This document shows, one piece after another, positions 23,865 to 32,693 of a stretch of 64,000 nucleotides of DNA. Every line of letters begins with the position of its first letter. Within the stretch, counting starts at the first letter, position 1. The notes beneath the pieces are model-generated. The model ran no database searches, had not been told where the DNA came from, and saw only the letters and a program-made list of their open reading frames with translations. The position numbers and the translations under genes are program-made. The stretch lies in NCBI RefSeq assembly GCF_000236805.1, contig NZ_AGFX01000009.1:124001-188000 (forward strand). The letters are read 5' to 3'. This DNA comes from Paenibacillus peoriae KCTC 3763 (lineage in GTDB: Bacteria; Bacillota; Bacilli; Paenibacillales; Paenibacillaceae).

Positions 23865-26303
23865 ATGAATGAATTTAGATATAAAGATATAATATTGTCG
23901 GCAGAAGAGCGTGCTAAGGATTTAATTCATAGAATGAGCATAGAAGAAAAAGTTGCTCAGTTGCAATGTTATAACCCGAAGGATAAAAATGGCCCAAATT
24001 TAGAAAATTCATTTCAATATGGGGTTGGTGCAATAGCTTTTTTGGCTGCTGCATGGGATGATTCGAAAGAAATGGTAGCCGATAAACTTAGAGACTATCA
24101 AAAAAAGGTAATGGCACGTAGTCGATTTGATATACCTGCTCTTTTTCATATTGAAGGATTAACAGGGGCATTGATGCCAGAAGCAACAAGTTTTCCTACA
24201 GGAATTGGTAGAGGCTCTGCCTGGGATCCAGAACTTGAGTATGAAGCAGGGAAAATAATTGGAAAAGAAATGAGTGCAGTTGGAATTAAACATGCATTAG
24301 CTCCAGTTCTTGATGTCACTCGAGACGCGCGCTTAGGTCGTCAGGGAGAAAGTTATGGAGAGGACCCTACTCTTGTTTCTGCACTTGGAACTTCATATGT
24401 TTTAGGTATCCAAAATTCTGGAGAAAATGATGATTATAATATTATGGCTACTAGCAAGCATTTTATTGGTTATCATGCTGGACAAGGCGGAATACATGCT
24501 GCAGCGACTAATGTTCCTGAGAGGGAGCTGCAGGAGATTTTCGGAAAGCCATTTCAATCTGCAATTAGCAAAGGAAATCTTCGATCAGTCATGAACCAAT
24601 ATGGAAGTGTAAATGGTGAGCCAGTAGCTGCATCTAAATATTTATTGCAGGACCTATTGAGAAAAGAAATGGGTTTTAATGGGCTACTTGTCGCAGACTA
24701 TGCTTCTATTGAAGAGCTTTTTACACGAATGAAAGTCTGTGAAGGAAAGAATGAAGCTGCAGTAAAAGCATTGAATGCTGGATTTGATTTAGAATTACCA
24801 ACACCAAGTGCTTATGGAGACAATTTAGTTCAATTATTAGAAGAAGGTAAAATAAATATTAAGCTTCTTGATGAAACTGTATTAAGAGTTTTAACTGAAA
24901 AGTTTAGACTTGGAATTTTCGAGAATCCATTTCCTTCTTCATATGAAAAAATAAATGAAGTATTCAATAAAGAAGAATCAAAAAATATTAGTTTAAAATA
25001 TGCAAGAGAATCATTAATTCTTCTTAAGAATAATGGAATTTTACCATTAGATGCAACCGATAAAAAAGTAGCTATAATTGGACATAATGCAAGATCTACA
25101 AGAAGCTTATTCGGTGGGTATTCATATGGTAGCGTACTAGAACTTGCTATGGGTGCTAGAAATACGATGGCAGGTATTGAAGTACAAACAGATGAAGTGC
25201 TTTGGAGAAATAAAAAGAAAGACACATATCCAGGAAGTATTATTGATGTAGAAATTCCAAAGCTTGAACAAGTTGCAAGTAAAGCTTATAAGCATTGTAA
25301 GAATATTTTAGAACAATTTGAGCAATGTTGTCCAAACTCTGACATTCAATATCAGTATGGCTATCCTTATGTAGGGAATGATACTCGTCATCATGAAGAT
25401 GCGTTAAAACTTGCGAAAGAATCTGATGTTACAATTGTTACGGTTGGCGGAAAATATGGATGGGGAACATCATGCTCAACAGGAGAAGGGATTGATTCAA
25501 GCAGTATTAATCTTCCTCAATGCCAAGAAGAGTTTTTAATGAAATTAGGCGAGAGTGGGATTCCTTTTATAGTTGTTCATTTAGATGGAAGGCCTATATC
25601 TAGTGACGCTGCTGATCAATATGCTTCTGCAATTATTGAAGCATGGAACCCTGGGGAGTTTGGCAGTCAAGCTATTGTAGAAACAATTCTTGGTACAAAT
25701 AATCCAAGCGGTAAACTTCCAGTTTCTGTTGCATATAGTTCGGCTCAAGCGCCACTTTACTATAATCACAGTCAGGGATCAAGTTATCATGTTCAAACCG
25801 GTTCACCATTTACTAGATATATCGATCTTCCCCATACTCCAAGATATTATTTTGGTTATGGTTTATCGTATACTACATTTGCTTATCATAATCTACAAAT
25901 AGAAAAATCAAAGATAAAACCATTTGAGAAGATTCATATTAATTTTGAAGTGGAAAACTCAGGGGATAAAGACGGAATTGAGATTGCCCAGATCTATGTA
26001 TGTGATAAAGTTGCATCTTTAGTTAGACCAGCACAAGAATTGGTTGGATTTTGTAGAATACCTTTAGAAGCTAAACAAAAGAAAAAAGTAGGTTTCTATA
26101 TTGATCCTAGTCAATTTGCATTCTTAGATGAAGATATGAAATGGAAGATAGAAGCAGGGGAATTTGATGTGATGATTGGCTCTTCTTCGGAGGATATCCG
26201 CTTAAAAACGAATGTCTATATTTTAGAAGATGGCTACACGCAAAGTAAGAATAGGGAATTTTACGCCTCTTATAAAATCAGTGAATACGCTTCCGAGAAT
26301 TAA
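23865..26303 (+). CDS. Glycoside hydrolase family 3 (beta-glucosidase/xylosidase type)
   Basis: 812 residues, cytoplasmic (no signal peptide). The N-terminal TIM barrel has MSIEEKVAQLQ, RDARLGRQGESYGEDP, TSKHFIGYHAG and the nucleophile aspartate in GLLVADYAS (about residue 277). The alpha/beta sandwich spans ~385-620 and the C-terminal fibronectin-III-like domain ~690-790 (FEVENSGDKDGIEIAQIYV). GH3 enzymes release terminal beta-glucose, xylose, GlcNAc or arabinose by retention; the exact sugar is not evident. AAGGAGG precedes the ATG. It is the last gene before a terminator. Confidence 0.92.
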   Translation: MNEFRYKDIILSAEERAKDLIHRMSIEEKVAQLQCYNPKDKNGPNLENSFQYGVGAIAFLAAAWDDSKEMVADKLRDYQKKVMARSRFDIPALFHIEGLTGALMPEATSFPTGIGRGSAWDPELEYEAGKIIGKEMSAVGIKHALAPVLDVTRDARLGRQGESYGEDPTLVSALGTSYVLGIQNSGENDDYNIMATSKHFIGYHAGQGGIHAAATNVPERELQEIFGKPFQSAISKGNLRSVMNQYGSVNGEPVAASKYLLQDLLRKEMGFNGLLVADYASIEELFTRMKVCEGKNEAAVKALNAGFDLELPTPSAYGDNLVQLLEEGKINIKLLDETVLRVLTEKFRLGIFENPFPSSYEKINEVFNKEESKNISLKYARESLILLKNNGILPLDATDKKVAIIGHNARSTRSLFGGYSYGSVLELAMGARNTMAGIEVQTDEVLWRNKKKDTYPGSIIDVEIPKLEQVASKAYKHCKNILEQFEQCCPNSDIQYQYGYPYVGNDTRHHEDALKLAKESDVTIVTVGGKYGWGTSCSTGEGIDSSSINLPQCQEEFLMKLGESGIPFIVVHLDGRPISSDAADQYASAIIEAWNPGEFGSQAIVETILGTNNPSGKLPVSVAYSSAQAPLYYNHSQGSSYHVQTGSPFTRYIDLPHTPRYYFGYGLSYTTFAYHNLQIEKSKIKPFEKIHINFEVENSGDKDGIEIAQIYVCDKVASLVRPAQELVGFCRIPLEAKQKKKVGFYIDPSQFAFLDEDMKWKIEAGEFDVMIGSSSEDIRLKTNVYILEDGYTQSKNREFYASYKISEYASEN

Positions 26304-26321
26304 CTTAAATATGCAATTAGT

Positions 26322-26363
26322 AAGATATAGCAGGTTGATATATAATCTGCTATATCTTGTTTA
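26322..26363 (+). terminator. Rho-independent terminator of the GH43-PTS-GH3 unit
   Basis: AAGATATAGCAG pairs with CTGCTATATCTT (12 bp), followed by GTTTAAT. Confidence 0.75.
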
Positions 26364-26423
26364 ATAATTGTTTTATAAAAGCAAAGTAACAGTAAATAGT
26401 AGGAAAATGGAGGGGAATCCAAA

Positions 26424-27605
26424 ATGATCAATAAAACAGAAATTAGCCAAATAAAAAAAGCTTTAAGAAATAGCATAGACAGTGATTACATAGCCGGTGG
26501 GAATTTAATGATTATCAAAGATGGAACAGAAATTTTCTACCATGAAGATGGTTGGGCAGATAAGGAAGCTGGGATTCCAATAAAAAGAGATTCCATTTTC
26601 AGACTGTATTCTATGACTAAACCTGTTACAGCTGCTGGTGTAATGATACTACTAGAACGAGGTGATATTGATTTATACGATCCAGTAAGCAAGTATATTC
26701 CTGGTTTTAAAAATCAGTTGGTTGATGAGGGAGACAAGTTGGTTCCGGCGGTACGTGAAGTAAATTTAAAAGATTTGCTTTCAATGACCTCAGGCTTGGT
26801 TTACGGCGGGGATAACAAAGCTGGTCGGGATACAGAAGCATTATTCATAGAGATGAAGAATAGGCTATTAGGGGATTCTCCAATGAGTACTGTGGAAGCT
26901 ATGAACAAACTAGGAAAGTGCGCCCTTGCCTTCCAACCGGGAACTTCTTGGAAATACGGGACCTCTGCAGATGTACTCGGGGCTGTTATAGAAATAGCTA
27001 GTGGTATAAGCTACGGAGAATTTTTAAAAAAGGAATTATTTGAACCGCTGGGCATGTGGGATACTGGTTTTTGGATACCATCGGAAAAAAGACACCGTCT
27101 TGTAAAAGCATATGCAGACAATGGGCTAGGTGAATTACAGCCTTATACTGGGAATAATTTAGGTATTATTAATCAGATGGATATGAATCCGGCATTTGAA
27201 TCTGGAGGAGCAGGACTTGCGTCTACAATAGATGATTACTCAAAATTTACTAGAATGCTTATGAATGGAGGAAGCCTTGACGACGTTCAGATTTTGCGAC
27301 CTAAAACAGTGAAATATCTAACGTCAGGAACTTTAAATGAGATGCAGCAGAAAAGCTTTGACGAATGGCTAACGTTAAGTGGACACAGTTATGGAAACTT
27401 AATGCGTGTAATGACAGATTGCAGTAAAGCTGGAGATTTGGGGTGTCTTGGGGAATATGGATGGGATGGTTGGCTTGGGGCATATTTTTGTAATTGTCCA
27501 GATGACGATTTAACATTCTTATTCATGATGCAAAAAAAAGATGCGGGAACGACTACACTCACTAGAAAGCTGCGCAATATTATTCTAAGTTCATGTTGTA
27601 AATAA
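26424..27605 (+). CDS. Serine hydrolase of the beta-lactamase/esterase family
   Basis: 393 residues, no signal peptide. The SxxK motif is SMTK (about residue 63), the tyrosine motif lies in WKYGTSADVLG, and GGAGLASTIDDYSKFTRMLM is the typical distal segment of class C-like esterases. Its cytoplasmic location argues against a resistance enzyme; deacetylation or de-esterification of the imported sugar is more fitting in this locus. ATGGAGGGG precedes the ATG. It follows a terminator, so it needs its own promoter or readthrough. Confidence 0.88.
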   Translation: MINKTEISQIKKALRNSIDSDYIAGGNLMIIKDGTEIFYHEDGWADKEAGIPIKRDSIFRLYSMTKPVTAAGVMILLERGDIDLYDPVSKYIPGFKNQLVDEGDKLVPAVREVNLKDLLSMTSGLVYGGDNKAGRDTEALFIEMKNRLLGDSPMSTVEAMNKLGKCALAFQPGTSWKYGTSADVLGAVIEIASGISYGEFLKKELFEPLGMWDTGFWIPSEKRHRLVKAYADNGLGELQPYTGNNLGIINQMDMNPAFESGGAGLASTIDDYSKFTRMLMNGGSLDDVQILRPKTVKYLTSGTLNEMQQKSFDEWLTLSGHSYGNLMRVMTDCSKAGDLGCLGEYGWDGWLGAYFCNCPDDDLTFLFMMQKKDAGTTTLTRKLRNIILSSCCK

Positions 27606-27662
27606 ATCCAAGGTAGTTTTTTGTTTCTGGAAGTAATGTATATTGATGAGGAGATGTATATT

Positions 27663-28532
27663 ATGAAATATGAAACTAAAATTCTTTTGGATGAACTGGT
27701 GTGGGGCGAAGGCCCGCGCTGGCATGAGCATAAACTCTGGTTTTCAGATATATTTGGTAAAAAGGTGATGAATGTTGATATCAACGGCAAGGCTGAGATT
27801 GTTGTTGATGTGCCAACCTTGCCATCAGGATTAGGATGGCTTCCTGATGGTCGGTTGCTTATAGTTTCAGGTGACTGCCAAATATTGCGACAGGATCCGA
27901 GTGGGCTGTCAGTAGTAGCAGACCTTAGCAAGTTAGCGGTGGGTATTAATGACATGGTAGTAGATCATAAGGGACGTGCTTACGTTGGAAGTTATGGTTA
28001 TGACGTACGGTCTTATAAGCCTGGCCAAGAAGTAGAAGCATGGATAACACTGGTTACCCCAGAAGGGGATGTACGTGTTGTAGCTGATGAAATGATTTGT
28101 CCCAATGGAATGGTCATTACTCCTGACGGAAATATGCTTATAGCGGCTGACACGTTTGCGAAACAGCTCGTTGCATTTAACATTGAGGAGGATGGATCAC
28201 TAACAGGGCGCCGCGTCTGGGCATATATGGAAGCCGGTCCTGATGGGATTTGTCTTGACGCTGAAGGCGCTATCTGGGCTGCTACTCCGAATAGGGGTGA
28301 GGTAATTCGTTTACGTGAAGGTGGCGAAGTAACTCACCGCATAAAGCTATCAACTACACCTTTAGCATGCATGTTGGGAGGACCTGAGCTCAGGACATTA
28401 TTCATTGTCACAGTAGATGCGCATAATGATTTAGATGTAGATACCTTAAGTAATCCTGAGGCCGCTCAGATTAAACGCGGCTCTCGAATTGAAATTGTTG
28501 ATGTAGAGATTCCAGGTGCAGGTCTACCATAA
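27663..28532 (+). CDS. SMP-30/gluconolactonase family protein
   Basis: 289 residues, six-bladed beta-propeller metal lactonase. The first blade has LVWGEGPRWHEHKLWFSD, whose glutamate is a metal ligand; VGINDMVVDHKGRAYVGSYG supplies the asparagine and NMLIAADTF the aspartate. The ATG at 27663 lies ~9 bases after GAGGAG; an alternative ATG three codons upstream has poor spacing. It probably opens a sugar lactone formed during catabolism in this locus. It is 57 bases behind the serine hydrolase gene, so they are likely co-transcribed. Confidence 0.9.
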   Translation: MKYETKILLDELVWGEGPRWHEHKLWFSDIFGKKVMNVDINGKAEIVVDVPTLPSGLGWLPDGRLLIVSGDCQILRQDPSGLSVVADLSKLAVGINDMVVDHKGRAYVGSYGYDVRSYKPGQEVEAWITLVTPEGDVRVVADEMICPNGMVITPDGNMLIAADTFAKQLVAFNIEEDGSLTGRRVWAYMEAGPDGICLDAEGAIWAATPNRGEVIRLREGGEVTHRIKLSTTPLACMLGGPELRTLFIVTVDAHNDLDVDTLSNPEAAQIKRGSRIEIVDVEIPGAGLP

Positions 28533-28579
28533 CTTTTAACGTTATTTGAATATTAAAAAGCGTCTTTACGAAATCAATA

Positions 28580-28626
28580 CCTAAGCATTGATACTACAAA
28601 TTATTGTATCAGTGCTTAGGTTTTAT
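28580..28626 (+). terminator. Rho-independent terminator after the SMP-30 gene
   Basis: A 15-bp stem (CCTAAGCATTGATAC with one G-T pair) is followed by TTTTATTG. Confidence 0.85.
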
Positions 28627-28753
28627 TGTGCTTAAAGAAAGAACTCATGGCTAATCAAAAAGCAATATTAGGATCATAAAAAGCACACTACATATAGATA
28701 TATTTCTTAGGGTTATTTTTGCTTCAAGTAGAAATTAGTTTAACACAGGAAAA

Positions 28754-28827
28754 ATATTAAGATAGGTCAGTAAATACGTGTTGATCTGATATTTTAGAGT
28801 ATTTGAGCGGATGGTATCATTTATTCA
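28754..28827 (+). promoter_or_regulatory. Operator/promoter copy B (GGTCAGT-N15-TGATATT)
   Basis: GGTCAGT at 28765-28771 and TGATATT at 28787-28793, followed by TAGAG and a TATCAT at 28815-28820 that fits a -10 box. It aligns ungapped with 21153-21226. It lies upstream of the 890-residue hydrolase gene and marks the second transcription unit of the regulon. Confidence 0.65.
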
Positions 28828-28910
28828 TAGAGATCGTTAAAACAAAAAAAAGCTGCTACAGAAGTATTAGCTATTTATTGTAAGTGAAATGAAAATTTTA
28901 TATTAGATTT

Positions 28911-28939
28911 GGTCAGTTATTTTCTTTTATTTTGATATT
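28911..28939 (+). promoter_or_regulatory. Operator copy C, core motif only
   Basis: GGTCAGT (28911-28917) and TGATATT (28933-28939) again start 22 bases apart, but the flanks differ from copies A and B and no -10 box is placed equivalently. It may be a second binding site for the same AraC-type activator. Confidence 0.5.
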
Positions 28940-29015
28940 TTAAAAGACTAAAGTATTGATACTACTTACATAAAAAGGTGATTAGTAGATGGTATCAAGA
29001 AGGGAAAGATAGTAT

Positions 29016-31688
29016 ATGAAGAAATTGGATGAAGTTTTAGAAAATAGGGAAAGTAATTATATAATGCCGTTCTTCTGGCAGCATGGTGAAGAAGAAGGTA
29101 TATTGCGTGAATATATGAAAAAAATTAATGAATCCGGAATAAAAGCTGTATGTGTGGAATCACGTCCTCATCCTGATTTTTTGGGACCTAAATGGTGGGG
29201 AGATATGGATGTAATCATGGATGAAGCAAGAAAACGTGATATGAAAGTTTGGATTTTAGATGATTCTCATTTTCCAACAGGTTATGCCAATGGAAGAATT
29301 AAAAAGGAATATCCAAATCTACAAAAATTATTTCTAAAGATCCATCAACAAGATTTTATAGGTCCATATAAAGATGCAGGAATTATGGTAAAGTGGGCAG
29401 CTAATGGTTCAAGAGATGCTGTAATGAACGTTGGAGTAGAAAAATCTAGAAATGAAACAAGCAAATTTGGTTTGGAAGATAAAATTATAGGAGTAATTGC
29501 AGCTAAGATAATTAACATTGATGAAATAGATCCTGATACTTTATGCGATATATCAGACAACATAATTAATGGTGTTGTTTACTTTGATATCCCAGAAGGA
29601 GATTGGAGAATTTTCACTATTGTACAAACCTTCAATGGTGGAGAAAAGTCTACAGAAGGTTATTTGAATCCAATTGATCCAAGAGGAACACAAGTATTAA
29701 TTGATACGGTTTATGAAGCACACTTAAGCAGATATAAAGAAGATTTCGGAACAACTATTGCGGGATTTTTTTCGGATGAACCACGTTTTGGAAATGTGAA
29801 AGGACCAAATGCTTCAATTGGAAGATTTGACATGGTATTACCATGGAGAGAAGATCTGATAGACATATTGCAAAAAAGTACTTCAGAAGAGGTTGTTAAA
29901 TATTTACCCTTGTTATGGGCGAATGGAAAGTCAAAAGAAAATAAAATTAGATATTTATATATGGATATGATAACTAAGCTATATTCTGAAAATTTTACCC
30001 AAAAGTTGGGGGAATGGTGCAGAGCCAATAATGTTGAATATATTGGGCATGTAATAGAGGATAATAATGCACATGCCAGATTAGGCTATGGAGCAGGTCA
30101 TTTTTATAGAAGCTTGTGGGAACAAGATATGTCAGGGCTAGATGTAGTATTACATCAAATATTGCCCGGAATGGATAAAGGTTATTTTAAATCATCTACA
30201 TCATCAGGTTGGGATGGTGAGTTTTTCCATTATGCATTGGCTAAAATGGGAGCATCTTTAGGCCATATTGATGAAAAGAAAAACGGACGCACAATGTGTG
30301 AAGTTTTTGGAGCGTATGGATGGGGTGAAGGATTAAAGCTAATGAAATGGATAACGGATCATATGCTTGTTAGAGGAGTTAATTACTTTGTACCACATGC
30401 ATTTTCGCCAAAAGAATTTCCAGATTTAGATTGTCCACCTCACTTTTATGCTCATGGTAAAAATCCACAGTTTAGATACATGAAGATTTTAAATGATTAT
30501 ACGAATAAGATTAGCCATTTGCTGACTGATGGGATACATGTAGCACCCGTAGCTGTTTTATATCATGGTGAAGCAGAGTGGTCAGGTGAATATATGCTAT
30601 TACAAAAACCAGCTAAAGAGTTAATGCAAAATCAAATTGATTTTGATATATTGCCCACTGATATATTAATTACGTCTGAAATTAAAAATAAGAAGCTTAT
30701 TATAAATAACGAATCGTTTTCAGGGCTGGTCATACCATATTCTGAATCTTTACCTAAAAAATTAATGGAAAAACTATTAGTTTATTTAGAGGCTGGGTTT
30801 AAAATCTATTTTATAGATGGTATTCCAAAGAGTTCTAGTGAAGGCATCAATATTGATAAGGAACTTCGAAAATTACAAGAAGTTGAAAATTGTAAAGTAA
30901 TAGGACTTGATCATTTAGTAACTGATTTAAAAAATTCAGATATTTATGATATCCAAGTTTATGATCAGCAACCACAACCATACTTAAGATATTATCACTA
31001 TACTCATCAAGATGGAGATGTATTTATGTTCTTTAATGAACATCCATATAATTCCATTGATACAGTGGTTGAAGTTTCTCTTAACTTAGATGCATATATA
31101 TATGATGCCTTTGAAAATAAAGTTCTTAATATAAATGTAGAGAGAACTAAAAAAGGCAGCAAATTTAAATTAAACCTTGAAAAATATGAATCTAAAATAA
31201 TTATTTTTAGTAAAAACATAAATGGTAGGATCGAATCTATATTAACGGATAACGAGCAGATCGATATTCAGGAGATCAGTGGTGAGTGGAAAATTTCGTT
31301 ATCTACCTCTGAAAATTATCCTGAATTTGAAACCACTGCAGTATTAGATAAACTAGTTAACTTGGCAGCACCGAATTTATACCCTGATTTTTCGGGTACA
31401 GTTAGATACGAAATAGACTTCAACATAAGTAAAAACTTTGAAAATGCATTTATATTAATAAAAGATGCCTATGAAATCGTAAATATTTCCATGAATAACT
31501 GCCATGTTGGAAGTAAAATATGCCCACCATATAATTTTGAAGTAAGCAACTGCTTAAGAAAGGGGAGTAATAATTTAGTAATTGAAGTGACGAATACTTT
31601 AGAAAAAGAACAAAAGGACTTTTTTTCACAGTACCTTATACATGAACCAACTGGCATTACTGGTTCTGTTAATTTAGTGCTTTACTAA
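29016..31688 (+). CDS. Large intracellular glycosyl hydrolase (GH106-like architecture)
   Basis: 890 residues without signal peptide. An N-terminal TIM-barrel-like part contains ESRPHPDFLGPKWWGDMDVI, VWILDDSHFPTGYANGR, TIAGFFSDEPRFGN and IGHVIEDNNAHARLGYGAGH, with acidic residues (DDSHFP, SDEPRF, VIEDN) as candidate catalytic groups. The last ~130 residues form a jelly-roll carbohydrate-binding-like domain. The arrangement resembles bacterial proteins labelled glycosyl hydrolase near GH106 (alpha-L-rhamnosidases), but I cannot assign a family firmly. It is preceded by two AraC-type operator copies and followed by the EIIA gene. Confidence 0.7.
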   Translation: MKKLDEVLENRESNYIMPFFWQHGEEEGILREYMKKINESGIKAVCVESRPHPDFLGPKWWGDMDVIMDEARKRDMKVWILDDSHFPTGYANGRIKKEYPNLQKLFLKIHQQDFIGPYKDAGIMVKWAANGSRDAVMNVGVEKSRNETSKFGLEDKIIGVIAAKIINIDEIDPDTLCDISDNIINGVVYFDIPEGDWRIFTIVQTFNGGEKSTEGYLNPIDPRGTQVLIDTVYEAHLSRYKEDFGTTIAGFFSDEPRFGNVKGPNASIGRFDMVLPWREDLIDILQKSTSEEVVKYLPLLWANGKSKENKIRYLYMDMITKLYSENFTQKLGEWCRANNVEYIGHVIEDNNAHARLGYGAGHFYRSLWEQDMSGLDVVLHQILPGMDKGYFKSSTSSGWDGEFFHYALAKMGASLGHIDEKKNGRTMCEVFGAYGWGEGLKLMKWITDHMLVRGVNYFVPHAFSPKEFPDLDCPPHFYAHGKNPQFRYMKILNDYTNKISHLLTDGIHVAPVAVLYHGEAEWSGEYMLLQKPAKELMQNQIDFDILPTDILITSEIKNKKLIINNESFSGLVIPYSESLPKKLMEKLLVYLEAGFKIYFIDGIPKSSSEGINIDKELRKLQEVENCKVIGLDHLVTDLKNSDIYDIQVYDQQPQPYLRYYHYTHQDGDVFMFFNEHPYNSIDTVVEVSLNLDAYIYDAFENKVLNINVERTKKGSKFKLNLEKYESKIIIFSKNINGRIESILTDNEQIDIQEISGEWKISLSTSENYPEFETTAVLDKLVNLAAPNLYPDFSGTVRYEIDFNISKNFENAFILIKDAYEIVNISMNNCHVGSKICPPYNFEVSNCLRKGSNNLVIEVTNTLEKEQKDFFSQYLIHEPTGITGSVNLVLY

Positions 31689-31754
31689 CAGTATTATTAT
31701 AACTTCGGTCTAGAGCGTTTTTAAATGAGATATTATCCTAAATTTAATTATTAA

Positions 31755-32321
<567 letters not shown>

Positions 32322-32332
32322 TAGTAGTGTGA

Positions 32333-32530
32333 AAAGGTGGAAGAGTAAAATAAAGCACCACCAATATGAGATAAAACGATGAAAGTATTCAAAGCGGAGA
32401 ATAGTTGACCGTAAACAGCATTTTCGGTGGGACCAAACAACGTAGGAATATTGAGGTGTTACTTAATCCAATAGGAAAATACCTCAATTTTCCAACGTGA
32501 TTTGTATATCTGTGCAATTTGTTCAGCAGC
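32333..32530 (-). pseudogene. IS4-family transposase, C-terminal remnant
   Basis: The minus strand reads AAEQIAQIYKSRWKIEVFSY, WIK, a stop, then HLNIPTLFGPTENAVYGQLF and SALNTFIVLSH. YKxRWxIE is the signature around the catalytic glutamate of IS4-family transposases. No inverted repeats or N-terminal part are left. Confidence 0.8.
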
Positions 32531-32607
32531 GGAACTAACAAATGGATGTACAGAGTCCAAACGGAGTCTTATGTTCGTTACAATGTTCCTTTTAATATAG
32601 ATAAAAA

Positions 32608-32621
32608 TGAAAGCGATTACA
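32608..32621. promoter_or_regulatory. Candidate CcpA cre site
   Basis: TGAAAGCGATTACA matches the cre consensus TGNAANCGNNNNCA and lies ~75 bases upstream of the SLH-hydrolase start. Carbon catabolite control of that gene is possible; one match of this length can occur by chance. Confidence 0.35.
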
Positions 32622-32693
32622 ACGAGACAGTAACGCTTATGTTAAGGGATTTCATTTATACCTGGAGTACAGCGAAAGGAAGGGGAATAGTTA

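Noticed and set aside
26424-27605. Beta-lactam resistance gene
   Set aside because: Lacks a signal peptide and lies in a sugar locus; motifs fit the broad esterase/beta-lactamase fold rather than a resistance enzyme.
32322-32693. Small gene at 32519-32800 overlapping the SLH-hydrolase start
   Set aside because: No ribosome site, it overlaps the transposase remnant at one end and the signal peptide of the real gene at the other; probably debris.
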